A DNA stretch of 64,000 nt from Mesoflavibacter sp037029465 (GTDB lineage Bacteria; Bacteroidota; Bacteroidia; Flavobacteriales; Flavobacteriaceae): assembly GCF_037029465.1 (NCBI RefSeq), contig NZ_JAYMEM010000030.1:1-64000 (forward strand). Reading direction: 5' to 3'. Below the pieces are notes generated by a model. The model searched no databases. It saw only the letters and a program-made list of their open reading frames with translations, and was not told the DNA's origin. The position numbers were made by a program, and so were the translations under genes. Of the stretch, positions 26,780-35,564 are shown piece by piece. Numbering within the stretch: the stretch's first letter is position 1; each line of letters opens with the position of its first letter.

Positions 26780-27334
26780 ATGGCATTAACACCTTCAAAT
26801 CCATTTCCTTTAAATACAATTGCGCCAGAGTTTTCATTAGAAGATTCAGTTACTGGTAAAACCTTTAATTTACAGCAATTAAAAGGCGAAAAAGCAACAG
26901 TAATTATGTTTATTTGTAATCATTGTCCGTTTGTTATTCATGTAAATAGTAAGCTTGTTGAACTAGCTAATCAATATAAAAGTCAAGGTGTTTCATTTAT
27001 TGCTATTAGTAGTAATGATGTAGAAAATTACCCGCAAGATGCTCCTGATAAAATGAAAGAAGTTGCTGCCGAAAATAAATATCCATTTCCTTATTTATAC
27101 GATCCAACGCAAGATATAGCCAAAGCTTACGATGCAGCTTGTACACCAGATTTTTACGTATTTGATAAAGATTTAAAATCTACTTATCATGGACGTTTGG
27201 ACGAAAGTAGACCTGGAAACGACAAACCTTTAACAGGCGAAGATTTAACAGCTGCCATCAACGCAACCTTAAATAATGAGGCACCAGTAGAAAATCAGTT
27301 GCCATCAATGGGTTGTAATATTAAGTGGAAATAA
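26780..27334 (+). CDS. Thioredoxin-family / AhpC-TSA-like redox protein
   Basis: 184-aa thioredoxin-fold protein without a signal peptide, so probably cytoplasmic. The peroxiredoxin-like block FICNHCPFVIH at about residues 45-55 holds a CxxC pair (CNHC), and the VSFIAISSNDVENYP and CTPDFYVFD (cis-Pro position) blocks belong to the PRX-like/AhpC-TSA group. A third Cys is in CTPDF and another in the closing GCNIKW. It likely reduces peroxides or disulfides; the reductant and partner are unknown. It is a single gene with no close neighbour on the same strand. Confidence 0.87.
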   Translation: MALTPSNPFPLNTIAPEFSLEDSVTGKTFNLQQLKGEKATVIMFICNHCPFVIHVNSKLVELANQYKSQGVSFIAISSNDVENYPQDAPDKMKEVAAENKYPFPYLYDPTQDIAKAYDAACTPDFYVFDKDLKSTYHGRLDESRPGNDKPLTGEDLTAAINATLNNEAPVENQLPSMGCNIKWK

Positions 27335-27370
27335 ATAGTTAAAACGGCAATTAATATCTTTTAAAAATCA

Positions 27371-27378
27371 TAATTTTG
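27371..27378 (+). promoter_or_regulatory. Candidate -7 element of ctlX
   Basis: TAATTTTG matches TAnnTTTG 29 bases before the ctlX start. There is no clear TTG at -33. Confidence 0.45.
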
Positions 27379-27407
27379 CGCTCAATTTAAAATCATTTTC
27401 TCTTAAT

Positions 27408-28340
27408 ATGAAACAAACAACTAACACCATTTTAATGATTCGTCCAGTAAATTTTAGGATGAATGAGCAAACAGCAGTAAATAACTATTTTCAAGAAGAA
27501 ATAGATTTAAAAAATGCAGAGGTTAATGACAAAGCACAAGAAGAGTTTGATGCGTTTGTAGAAAAATTAAAAAATGTAGGTGTTAATGTAATTGTCGAAA
27601 ATGATGATGTGGAATTAGATACACCAGATTCTATTTTTCCTAATAATTGGGTAAGTTTTCATCAAAACGGAGATGTTGCATTGTATCCAATGTTTGCTGA
27701 AAATAGAAGAAGAGAAAGAAGAGAAGAAGTTTTTTTACGTTTAGAAAGAGAAGGTTTTAAAATCAATAATTTTATTGATTATACTGAAGCTGAAGAAGAA
27801 GATATCTTTTTAGAAGGTACAGGAAGCTTGTTGTTAGACCGTGTAAACAGAAAAGCCTATTGTGCACTTTCTCCAAGAGCAGATGAAGATTTGTTTATAG
27901 AGTTCTGTGAAGATTTTGAATTTACACCAATAGTGTTTACTGCTAATCAAACCGTAGATGGTAAACGTTTACCAATATATCATACTAACGTAATGATGTG
28001 TATTGCAGAAACATTTGCCGTTATCTGTTTAGATACAATAGACGATAAAAAAGAGCGTAAAAATGTGGTTAAGCATCTAGAAGCAGACGGAAAGCAAATC
28101 ATAAAAATTACCGAAGCTCAAATGCATGAATTTGCAGGAAATATGTTGCAAGTTAGAGGTAATAATGATAAGTTATATCTAGTAATGAGTCAATCTGCAC
28201 ATGACAGTTTAACGCCAGAACAAATTAAAAAGATTGAAGCACATTGCCCAATCCTATCAAGTAGTTTAGAGACTATAGAGACTTGTGGTGGCGGAAGCGC
28301 GAGGTGTATGATGGCTGAGGTATTTCTACCGAAGGTGTAG
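27408..28340 (+). CDS. ctlX: Citrulline utilization hydrolase / arginine-deiminase-fold protein (CtlX-like)
   Basis: Member of the guanidino-group-modifying (amidinotransferase/arginine deiminase) superfamily, 310 aa. It opens with TILMIRPVNFRMNEQTA, carries the DSIFPNNWVSFH block near residues 68-80, EGTGSLLLDR near 137, YHTNVMM near 185, and ends with CGGGSARCMMAEVF, where the last Cys is the expected nucleophile. CtlX in this family hydrolyses citrulline to ornithine, and that role is assigned by similarity. It converges with the histidine kinase gene with one base between the stops. Confidence 0.85.
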   Translation: MKQTTNTILMIRPVNFRMNEQTAVNNYFQEEIDLKNAEVNDKAQEEFDAFVEKLKNVGVNVIVENDDVELDTPDSIFPNNWVSFHQNGDVALYPMFAENRRRERREEVFLRLEREGFKINNFIDYTEAEEEDIFLEGTGSLLLDRVNRKAYCALSPRADEDLFIEFCEDFEFTPIVFTANQTVDGKRLPIYHTNVMMCIAETFAVICLDTIDDKKERKNVVKHLEADGKQIIKITEAQMHEFAGNMLQVRGNNDKLYLVMSQSAHDSLTPEQIKKIEAHCPILSSSLETIETCGGGSARCMMAEVFLPKV

Positions 28341-28341
28341 T

Positions 28342-30405
28342 TCATGTCTCACCAGGATCTTCAACTTTGTTTTTAGGTAATTCTACATAAAATGTGCTTC
28401 CCACATTAACCGTACTTTCTACCCAAATAGATCCTTTGTTTAATTCGACTAACTCTTTACAAATCGTTAGTCCTAAACCTGTTCCTTTTTCTTTATTAGT
28501 ACCACGTGTAGTAAAGGTGTTGTTGCCAAATATTTTATTAATATCTTCTTTTTTAATACCAACACCGGTATCTGCAACGCTTATAATAGCTTTTCCGTTG
28601 CTAATTTGATTAGAAATAGAAATGCTATCACCTCTATTACAAAACTTTACAGCATTTGCTAAAAGGTTTTGTATTACAATTTCCACCATGCTTCTGTCGG
28701 CATAAATAAAATCTCTAAGCGTATTATCTATTAGTTGAATGTCTTTAGCCTCAAGCTTTCTTTCAATAAGTTTTACTTTATCTGCAAATACATCTTGAAT
28801 GTCAAATAAGCTTGGTTTTGGCTCTAAAGATTGCATTTGAGATTTTGACCAGTTTAGTAAGTTGAATAATAATAGTGAAGCATTATTAGCATTTTCACTC
28901 AATTCTGGTAATAAACTATGAAACTCGTCTTGACTTAATTGTCCATCTTTCAGTAAATCTATAAACCCTTTTGTTGAAGTTAAAGAGTCTTTTAAATCGT
29001 GAGAAACGATAGAGAATAGCTTGTCTTTAACTTTATTAATGTTTTCTAAGTGTTTACTTTGCTCTAAAATAGCTTCATTTTGAAGTTCTATCTTTTTGTT
29101 TTTTGCTTCAAGTTCTCTTGTGTACTTTAGTTTGTTGTTACGTTTCATTAAAAACAAAACAAAAAAGGTAAGTACAACAGCAAATGCAGCTAGTAAAGCA
29201 TAAAAGATAAGTTTGAACTTGTCAAACTTATCTTTGCTTACAGAATTAATACTGTTTGTAGTATCAGGGATTAATGTAGTATCTTGGTTTGCTTCTTGGT
29301 CAACTTCTTCTGTAATTAGAGGAGTGACTTTAGTTTGTTGACTATCTAATTTTTCTTTTAGTTTATGGTATTCGCTTTGCCAAACAAATGCACTTTCAAA
29401 ATTTCCTTTAATAGAATCTAAGGTTTTCATTAACCTATAATTTTCCATTAATGCAACATCATCATTAGCAATTTTACCAATGTTAGCAGCTTCAAGTAAC
29501 TGTTCTTCTGCGGTTTGTAGTCTGTTTTGAACAAGGTTTAATTCGCCTAAAGCATTTAAAGCAATAGCCATTTCCTTCTTGTTATCTACTTCTCTATTTA
29601 ACTTAATAGCTTCGACTAAATATCTAGCAGACGTTTTGTAGTCGTCTTTTTTTAAGTAGGCATCACCTAAATATGGTAAAATACTTGCTCTTAATTTAGT
29701 GTCGGTTGAATTTGCGTAACCCAAAGCACTTTCGTAATAGCTTATGGCTTGTGTGTAGTTCTTTTTAGTTGAATAAATATCGCCTAAATCTTTATTGGTT
29801 TCAACTAATCTTTTGGTATTGTTGCTTTGGTTGTCTGCATTAAGACGCTTTAGATTGTAAGTTATGGCTTTGTCTAAATTACCCGAAGTTTTGTAGGCGT
29901 TAGCTAAGCTTTTGTAAATAGAAGATAAGTCGTCAAAACGGTTCCTTTTTTCAAGTTCATTGATAGAAGAAAGAGCATAAGATAAACCTTCTTTGTAGTT
30001 GCCGTTTTCAATTTCTAAAACGCCTAAACTGCTGTTTACTTTTGCAACAGATAATGTGTCTTTAACTTCAGAAAATAATAAACGGGCATTTTTAAGAGTG
30101 CTAATCGCTTTACTTGTTCTGCCTTCTTCTTGGTAAATTTTAGCTTTGTAATAAACAATTTTAGCCAAACCTTCTTTGTAATTAAGGTCGTTAGCTAGTT
30201 TTTCACTTTGTTGTATAAATTTATTGGCTTTACTAAAATCCCTATTTTGAAACAAAAGTTTAATAATACTAATAGACGTATTAACCTTTGATGTATCAGG
30301 GTTTTGGTAAGCTAATTGAATAGTCAAGCTATCTAGTTCTTCATTTTGAGAAAAACCAACAGACCCAACAAAAAGCATAAAAAATAAGACAAATAGTCCC
30401 TTCAT
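28342..30405 (-). CDS. TPR-containing membrane sensor histidine kinase (orphan)
   Basis: Two-component sensor of 687 aa. In order: signal peptide (cleavage near FSQ, residue 20), tetratricopeptide repeats over about residues 30-350 in the periplasm, an acidic Thr-rich spacer, a membrane span near 397-418, a coiled coil to about 455, the dimerisation/phosphoacceptor domain with His469 (VSHDLKDS), and the ATPase domain with N box, DTGVGIKKED, and GTGLGLTICKEL. It lacks a receiver domain and no response regulator gene is adjacent, so its partner is unknown. The TPR sensor layout is common in Bacteroidota. Confidence 0.92.
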   Translation of the reverse strand: MKGLFVLFFMLFVGSVGFSQNEELDSLTIQLAYQNPDTSKVNTSISIIKLLFQNRDFSKANKFIQQSEKLANDLNYKEGLAKIVYYKAKIYQEEGRTSKAISTLKNARLLFSEVKDTLSVAKVNSSLGVLEIENGNYKEGLSYALSSINELEKRNRFDDLSSIYKSLANAYKTSGNLDKAITYNLKRLNADNQSNNTKRLVETNKDLGDIYSTKKNYTQAISYYESALGYANSTDTKLRASILPYLGDAYLKKDDYKTSARYLVEAIKLNREVDNKKEMAIALNALGELNLVQNRLQTAEEQLLEAANIGKIANDDVALMENYRLMKTLDSIKGNFESAFVWQSEYHKLKEKLDSQQTKVTPLITEEVDQEANQDTTLIPDTTNSINSVSKDKFDKFKLIFYALLAAFAVVLTFFVLFLMKRNNKLKYTRELEAKNKKIELQNEAILEQSKHLENINKVKDKLFSIVSHDLKDSLTSTKGFIDLLKDGQLSQDEFHSLLPELSENANNASLLLFNLLNWSKSQMQSLEPKPSLFDIQDVFADKVKLIERKLEAKDIQLIDNTLRDFIYADRSMVEIVIQNLLANAVKFCNRGDSISISNQISNGKAIISVADTGVGIKKEDINKIFGNNTFTTRGTNKEKGTGLGLTICKELVELNKGSIWVESTVNVGSTFYVELPKNKVEDPGET

Positions 30406-30716
30406 TTCATTTACACAGTGATATTAAAATAACGGAAGCGATAAACCATTATTTTAAACCTTACACTTAACTTGGTTTAATTAAAATGAAGAAAAGTAGA
30501 GGGATTTTTTCCTTCATGGCTATAAAAATCAATAATTATAGTCGTTATACATAATTTTTAAGAGGTAATACCAAAAAATTAGACCAACGGTTAACTTCGT
30601 TTTTTTGACCTAAAAAAATAGTCTTTTGTGGATAGGTTTGAGTAAAATTAAATTTTGTTAAATTCAATTAAAACCTTAAAAATACTATCTTTGCGCTTTA
30701 ATTTTTTTCAGTATAT
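30406..30716. other. Intergenic region between the histidine kinase and argS (311 bases)
   Basis: It holds divergent control regions. I find no coding ORF, no tRNA and no strong terminator hairpin in it. Near its right edge is a -7 element for argS. A poly-T stretch follows CCAACGGTTAACTTCG near 30600. Any small RNA here would have to be shown experimentally. Confidence 0.6.
30686..30693 (+). promoter_or_regulatory. Candidate -7 element of argS
   Basis: TATCTTTG is a perfect TAnnTTTG 23 bases before the argS ATG. The nearest upstream TTG is 28 bases away, longer than normal, so the -33 part is weak. Confidence 0.6.
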
Positions 30717-32501
30717 ATGAATCTTCAAGACATTTTAACAACGCAAATAAAAAGTGCAGTAAAAAGTAATTTTAATGCCGATTTAGAAACTGTAGAATTT
30801 CAAGCAACACGTAAAGAATTTCCTGGAGATATTACTGTTGTTGTATTCTCTATGTTGCGCGTAGTTAAAGGTAATCCAGTGCAAATTGGAGAAACTATAG
30901 GTAACTATTTAGTTGAAAATGTAAATGAAGTTGAAGGCTTTAACGTTGTAAAAGGCTTTTTAAATTTAGAGATTAGTGCATCTTATTTTGTAGACTTTTT
31001 TAATGTTATAAAGGATGAAACTAATTATGGTTTTAATAATGCTTTCGCGGAAAACGATGCCGTAATGGTAGAGTATTCTTCGCCTAACACCAATAAACCG
31101 TTGCATTTAGGTCATATACGTAACAATCTGTTAGGGTATAGTGTGGCTGAAATTTTAAAAGCTTCTGGTAAAAAAGTATACAAAACCCAAATTATTAATG
31201 ATAGAGGAATACATATTTGTAAAAGTATGTTAGCTTGGCAAAAGTTTGGAAACAATGAAACACCAGAAACTACAGGCTTAAAAGGAGATAAGTTAGTCGG
31301 GAATTATTACGTCAAGTTTGATCAAGAGTATAAAAAAGAAATTGAAACTTTAAAAGCAGCAGGTAAAACTGAAGACGAAGCAAAAAAAGAAGCGCCAATT
31401 TTAGTTGAAGCTCAAGAAATGCTAAAAAAATGGGAAGCAGGAGATGCAGATGTTGTAGCACTTTGGAGTAAAATGAATGGTTGGGTTTACGAAGGTTTTG
31501 ATGTAACCTACAAAAATCTTGGTGTAGACTTTGATAAATTATATTATGAAAGTCAGACCTATCTTTTAGGAAAAGAATTTGTTAGCGAAGGACTAAAATC
31601 TGGTGTGTTTTATAAAAGAGAAGATGGCTCTGTTTGGTGCGATTTAACTGAAGATGGTTTAGACGAAAAAATCGTACTTCGTGCAGATGGTACAGCAGTT
31701 TATATGACTCAAGATATTGGTACAGCTATACAGCGTATAAAAGATTTTCCTGATGTTGGTGGTATGGTTTATACCGTTGGTAATGAACAGGATTATCATT
31801 TTCAGGTTCTGTTTTTAATTCTTAAAAAATTAGGATTTGATTGGGCTAAAAACCTATATCACTTAAGTTACGGAATGGTAGATTTGCCATCTGGAAAAAT
31901 GAAAAGTCGTGAAGGTACTGTTGTAGATGCAGACGATTTAATTGCAGATATGGCAACAACTGCTCAGTCTATTTCGGAAGAATTAGGGAAGTTAGACGGT
32001 TATACCGAAGAAGAAAAGCAAGAACTTTATAAGACCATTGGACTTGGCGCATTAAAGTATTACATATTAAAAGTAGATCCTAAAAAACGAATTCTTTTTG
32101 ATCCTAAAGAATCTATAGATTTCCAAGGAAATACAGGTCCGTTTATTCAATATACTTACGCAAGAATTCAGTCTATACTTCGTAAATCTGATGTAGATAC
32201 TTCAGTGAAATTAGATACTAATGAAGTGTCTTTACATGAAAAAGAACGCGAATTAATAAAGCAATTACAATTGTTTCCAGAAATAATTCAACAAGCTGCT
32301 GCACAACACAGTCCAGCTTTAATTGCAAACTATACCTACGATTTAGTAAAAGCCTTTAATAGCTTTTATCAAAACGTTTCTATTTTAGGAGCAGATACAA
32401 AACAAGAAATTGTATTTAGAGTTCAATTATCAAATTTAGTAGCAAAAACTATCAAAAATGCATTTAGCTTATTAGGTATAAATGTACCTGAAAGAATGTA
32501 A
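30717..32501 (+). CDS. argS: Arginine--tRNA ligase
   Basis: Class I aminoacyl-tRNA synthetase charging tRNA-Arg, 594 aa. The N-terminal Add-1 domain comes first, then the HIGH-type signature as PLHLGHIRNN near residue 125. The KMSKS position reads KMKSREG near 398, with the second Lys present as usual in many ArgRS. The C-terminal anticodon-binding region starts near 475 and ends with SLLGINVPERM. It is monocistronic with a hairpin terminator that also serves the converging nitroreductase gene. Confidence 0.97.
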   Translation: MNLQDILTTQIKSAVKSNFNADLETVEFQATRKEFPGDITVVVFSMLRVVKGNPVQIGETIGNYLVENVNEVEGFNVVKGFLNLEISASYFVDFFNVIKDETNYGFNNAFAENDAVMVEYSSPNTNKPLHLGHIRNNLLGYSVAEILKASGKKVYKTQIINDRGIHICKSMLAWQKFGNNETPETTGLKGDKLVGNYYVKFDQEYKKEIETLKAAGKTEDEAKKEAPILVEAQEMLKKWEAGDADVVALWSKMNGWVYEGFDVTYKNLGVDFDKLYYESQTYLLGKEFVSEGLKSGVFYKREDGSVWCDLTEDGLDEKIVLRADGTAVYMTQDIGTAIQRIKDFPDVGGMVYTVGNEQDYHFQVLFLILKKLGFDWAKNLYHLSYGMVDLPSGKMKSREGTVVDADDLIADMATTAQSISEELGKLDGYTEEEKQELYKTIGLGALKYYILKVDPKKRILFDPKESIDFQGNTGPFIQYTYARIQSILRKSDVDTSVKLDTNEVSLHEKERELIKQLQLFPEIIQQAAAQHSPALIANYTYDLVKAFNSFYQNVSILGADTKQEIVFRVQLSNLVAKTIKNAFSLLGINVPERM

Positions 32502-32520
32502 AAATATTTCATTTTAAATA

Positions 32521-32552
32521 AAAAACGCTTTCAATTATTGAAAGCGTTTTTA
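32521..32552. terminator. Bidirectional terminator between argS and the nitroreductase
   Basis: AAAAACGCTTTCAAT and ATTGAAAGCGTTTTT form a near-perfect palindrome with A and T runs on both sides. Confidence 0.9.
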
Positions 32553-32554
32553 GT

Positions 32555-33154
32555 TTATACTGTTTCTATTATTTTTTCAATAGATATTCTTGATTTGGGT
32601 TTTTTACTTGGTTGGTTAAAGTCATCTTCATCTCTGTAACCAATTGCTACAGCAACTAATGTTGCATATTCATCTAAACCTAAAATTTTATCATACTCTT
32701 CTGGAATAATACCTTCCATTGGTGTAGAGTCTATACCCATTTCGGCGCAAGCGCTTAGTAAGACACCTAAAGCTAAATATACTTGTCTGTCAAACCAACC
32801 TTTTACTGCGTGTTCTGGCTTTGTTTTTATAAATTGATTAAAATAAGTAACAGCACCTTCTGGTAATTCTTCTTTAATTCTATTTTCAAAAGCATCAATA
32901 TTATCAACTCTACTCAAAACAATTAAAGTATCACAATTGATAACTTTTTCATTGTTTACCCAAGATACTTCAGATAATTTTTCTTTTGTTTTTTGATCAG
33001 AAACAAAAGTGAACTTCCATGGTTGGCTATTAATAGAAGAAGGGCTTAGTTGTAAAATTTGCTTAAGTTCTTCAATTTTTTGACTATCAATTTTTTTAGT
33101 TGGGTCATACTTTTTAGTTGTATAACGTTGTTGCATTGAGGTAATAAAACTCAT
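32555..33154 (-). CDS. Nitroreductase family (NfsB-type) oxidoreductase
   Basis: FMN-dependent NAD(P)H oxidoreductase of 199 aa that reduces nitro or quinone compounds. The FMN-binding start reads RYTTKKYDPTKK, SPSSINSQPWKF carries the classic phosphate contacts near residue 40, and the later blocks include LALGVLLSACAEMGIDSTPMEG and VAVAIGYRDEDD. An in-frame TTG two codons upstream exists, but ATG 33154 gives the usual MSF start. It is divergent from an HxlR regulator, with a promoter and an inverted repeat between, the common arrangement for quinone- or electrophile-inducible detoxification. Confidence 0.93.
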   Translation of the reverse strand: MSFITSMQQRYTTKKYDPTKKIDSQKIEELKQILQLSPSSINSQPWKFTFVSDQKTKEKLSEVSWVNNEKVINCDTLIVLSRVDNIDAFENRIKEELPEGAVTYFNQFIKTKPEHAVKGWFDRQVYLALGVLLSACAEMGIDSTPMEGIIPEEYDKILGLDEYATLVAVAIGYRDEDDFNQPSKKPKSRISIEKIIETV

Positions 33155-33173
33155 TTTCAATATTTTAATTTTA

Positions 33174-33192
33174 TACTATAATTTTTATAGTA
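33174..33192. promoter_or_regulatory. Inverted repeat, likely operator for the HxlR regulator
   Basis: TACTATAA-TTT-TTATAGTA is a perfect 8-base inverted repeat. It begins two bases downstream of the nitroreductase -7 element and so covers the expected transcription start, a usual place for a repressor. HxlR/DUF24 repressors bind inverted repeats of this general type. A second palindrome GTATT-TT-AATAC (33246-33257) lies right before the regulator's own ATG. Confidence 0.6.
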
Positions 33193-33193
33193 G

Positions 33194-33224
33194 CAAAAAT
33201 AAGTATAGTTTTTTATCTTTGCAA
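33194..33224 (-). promoter_or_regulatory. Promoter of the nitroreductase gene
   Basis: On the minus strand TATTTTTG (33194-33201) is preceded by TTG (33222-33224) with 20 bases between. It overlaps the regulator's own promoter region. Confidence 0.7.
33214..33221 (+). promoter_or_regulatory. Candidate -7 element of the HxlR gene
   Basis: TATCTTTG is a perfect TAnnTTTG 37 bases before the regulator's ATG. It lies inside the nitroreductase promoter on the other strand, so the two promoters must compete for RNA polymerase. Confidence 0.6.
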
Positions 33225-33258
33225 TAACGGTCAAAATAGATAGTAGTATTTTAATACA

Positions 33259-33606
33259 ATGTATACAAAAGGAAAACATATATTTAATGGTAAAGAATAC
33301 CCTTGTTGCGCTAGTCTAACAATGGGTGTAATTGGTGGTAAATGGAAAACAGTAATAATTTATCATTTAAAAGACAAGCCTAAGCGATATAGTGAAATAC
33401 GAAAAGAAATGCCTGCTGTTACAGAAAGAACTTTGAGTTTACAATTAAAAACTTTGGAGGATGACGGTATAGTAAAACGAAAGGTTTACACGACCAAACC
33501 ACCTTTAAAAGTAGAATACTCTTTAACAGAACTAGGTGAAACTTTAATTCCTTTAATTATTTCTATTGCAGAATGGGGCGAAACTGCACAACAGTCTAAG
33601 CTTTAA
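33259..33606 (+). CDS. HxlR (DUF24) family transcriptional regulator
   Basis: 115-aa winged-helix regulator. The N-terminus has adjacent cysteines in EYPCCASLTMGVIGGKW; one Cys at this point is the redox sensor in the family. The wing-helix blocks RYSEIRKEMPAVTERTLS and LKTLEDDGIVKRKVY follow. The protein ends with a dimer helix. It is divergent from a nitroreductase with an operator candidate between. Sensing quinones, electrophiles or oxidants is inferred from family and context. Its stop codon is interlocked with the stop of the converging lipoprotein gene. Confidence 0.93.
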   Translation: MYTKGKHIFNGKEYPCCASLTMGVIGGKWKTVIIYHLKDKPKRYSEIRKEMPAVTERTLSLQLKTLEDDGIVKRKVYTTKPPLKVEYSLTELGETLIPLIISIAEWGETAQQSKL

Positions 33607-34862
33607 TCAATGTGAACTTCACATTTTCTTAATTGAAATTGTCTTTTAGTAGGCACAATACCTGCTTCAATTTTTGCAGCAGAATAATATACCCAAGCTT
33701 TATTGTTTCCAATATAAGGTTCAGGTTCAGAAACATTTAAAGTATTATCAAAATCACTTAATAACCACATTTTATTTTGAGCTGCGTCTATAGTGGTTAA
33801 CCAAATTTCACCAGGTTGATTAAAAGCTGTTTCCATAAAACTACCACCATCATCGTTTAATTGAAAAGTAGAAAATAGTTGATTATTGAACAAAAATGGT
33901 TCGTGAGATTGATTAAATGCTGGATTTGATAAATTTTCAGATTGCGGAGTGATTATTTCATGTTGTGTAAATGTTTCATTAAACTCATTTCGTTTGTATA
34001 CATATGCTGTGTTTGAAGCATCTATTCCGCTTAAAAAATATTGGAATTCATTATTTGGGTTAATCGTTGTATTACCATCAATTTTATTAAAGCTATCATT
34101 TGTCACAGGAACTGGTGATACATTAAGTGTAAATGCATTAAATTGTTTGGCTTGCGCTTTATTGTTTTGGTCTTTGTAACCATAGGTAAAATAAGAGCTT
34201 CCTTTTAACCATCTCGGAACAATAATATCCATTGGAGCTGTTAGTGGATAATTAGCTGGCTGTTCTTCAATTAAATAATCATTTGAAGGGTTATTTAAAT
34301 CTAAAAGTCTTAATTGAAAGTTGTTATTACCTGGCGTTGACGATGAAAAGCCATTAACCACATCGTTTTCTATATATAAAACAAAAGATTGGTTGCTATT
34401 AGGTAATTGCGAAGGATAAAACACTCGTCTTCTGTTATTAATCGGTACATTAACATTCGTAACAACTCCTGAAGTTGGAGAAGTAGGTCTAACCATTTTT
34501 AATTGTCCTTGATGTGTTGCTCCTACATAAAATAGACCTTGGTTATCAATTCCCCAATCTGCAGGTCGTGCATAAATATTAGAGTCAAAAGGACTAAAAC
34601 CTTTACCGTTTTCAGGGATTAATTCTCCTGTATCAGGATCTATTCCACAGTGCCAAACTTTGCAGGTTACGCCATTAGTAGTGTCTATTTCTATCCATAG
34701 CATAAAGTTTCCGCTAGGAGAAATTTCAGGATTTACATAATTAACAGAGATATCTCCAACTCTAACATCTTTTTCTTCGGTTGGAGTTGATGCAGGTTGA
34801 AAATTTTCATCTTTAGAACAAGACAAGCAAACTAAAACTATAAATAAATATAAATTCCTCAT
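33603..34862 (-). CDS. Putative lipoprotein, beta-propeller-like, function unknown
   Basis: 419-aa protein with a short lipoprotein signal ending LSC followed by SKDE, the standard start of Bacteroidota surface or outer-membrane lipoproteins. The chain shows repeated segments such as SPSGNFMLWIEID, WGIDNQGLFYVGATHQ and NSNQSFVLYIEND, compatible with WD40/PD40-type blades, though I cannot show a complete propeller. No catalytic motif is visible. It is monocistronic and converges with the HxlR gene, sharing a TTAA stop overlap. No function is claimed. Confidence 0.8.
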   Translation of the reverse strand: MRNLYLFIVLVCLSCSKDENFQPASTPTEEKDVRVGDISVNYVNPEISPSGNFMLWIEIDTTNGVTCKVWHCGIDPDTGELIPENGKGFSPFDSNIYARPADWGIDNQGLFYVGATHQGQLKMVRPTSPTSGVVTNVNVPINNRRRVFYPSQLPNSNQSFVLYIENDVVNGFSSSTPGNNNFQLRLLDLNNPSNDYLIEEQPANYPLTAPMDIIVPRWLKGSSYFTYGYKDQNNKAQAKQFNAFTLNVSPVPVTNDSFNKIDGNTTINPNNEFQYFLSGIDASNTAYVYKRNEFNETFTQHEIITPQSENLSNPAFNQSHEPFLFNNQLFSTFQLNDDGGSFMETAFNQPGEIWLTTIDAAQNKMWLLSDFDNTLNVSEPEPYIGNNKAWVYYSAAKIEAGIVPTKRQFQLRKCEVHID

Positions 34863-34947
34863 AAGTTTTTTTACTAGGACTTATAATTGATAAAAAGGTT
34901 TAAAATTTAATCGTTGGTTTTCTGTTTAAATTATTAAAACTTTCTCT

Positions 34948-34955
34948 TATTTTTG
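34948..34955 (+). promoter_or_regulatory. -7 element placed for a leaderless SprT-like mRNA
   Basis: TATTTTTG matches TAnnTTTG. Only five bases separate its final G from the ATG at 34961, so transcription should start at or next to the A of the start codon. Confidence 0.6.
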
Positions 34956-34960
34956 CCTTG

Positions 34961-35560
34961 ATGCAACATACCATTTCTCATTATATTCCAGAAGCTTCAG
35001 TAGCAAAAGTATTACAGCTTTTAGATCAGGATAATCTAACAGTTTTAGTAAAAAAAGAACGTAAAACACGTCATGGTGATTATCGTAAATTGCCAAATGG
35101 TAAACATCAAATTACAGTAAATGGAAGTTTAAATAAGTATCGGTTTTTGATTACTTTAATTCACGAAATCGCCCATCTTGAAGCCTATAAAAACTTCGGA
35201 AAGTTTATAAAACCACATGGAGTAGAGTGGAAGCGTACTTTTCAATATTTAATGTTACCATTTTTAAATCCAGATGTGTTTCCTTCTGAAATATTACCGA
35301 TTTTAGCTAAACATTTTAAAAACCCGAAAGCGTCTAGCGATACAGATGTGCAATTAGCCTATGCATTAAAGCAATTTGACGCTAATACCGATAAAACCTT
35401 TATATTTGAAATACCTTTACAAAGCACTTTTAAAATTTACAACGGTAGAATTTTTAAAAAGCTAAAGAAACGCCGTACACGTTATGAGTGTGTGGAAGTT
35501 TTAACAGGTAAAATTTACTTGTTTAATGCAAATGCAGAGGTAACAACTATAGAAAATTAA
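34961..35560 (+). CDS. SprT-like zinc-metalloprotease-domain protein
   Basis: 199-aa protein with the SprT-type metal site. HEIAH at residues 68-72 supplies two His ligands and the catalytic Glu, and the third ligand is probably His86 in HGVEW. The last part (RTRYECVEVLTGKIY) resembles the ending of the family but lacks a full CxxC zinc ribbon; only one Cys is visible. Its substrate in bacteria is unknown; eukaryotic Spartan relatives remove DNA-protein crosslinks. An in-frame TTG directly before the ATG is ignored. It is four bases ahead of manC and probably co-transcribed. Confidence 0.87.
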   Translation: MQHTISHYIPEASVAKVLQLLDQDNLTVLVKKERKTRHGDYRKLPNGKHQITVNGSLNKYRFLITLIHEIAHLEAYKNFGKFIKPHGVEWKRTFQYLMLPFLNPDVFPSEILPILAKHFKNPKASSDTDVQLAYALKQFDANTDKTFIFEIPLQSTFKIYNGRIFKKLKKRRTRYECVEVLTGKIYLFNANAEVTTIEN

Positions 35561-35564
35561 CAAA

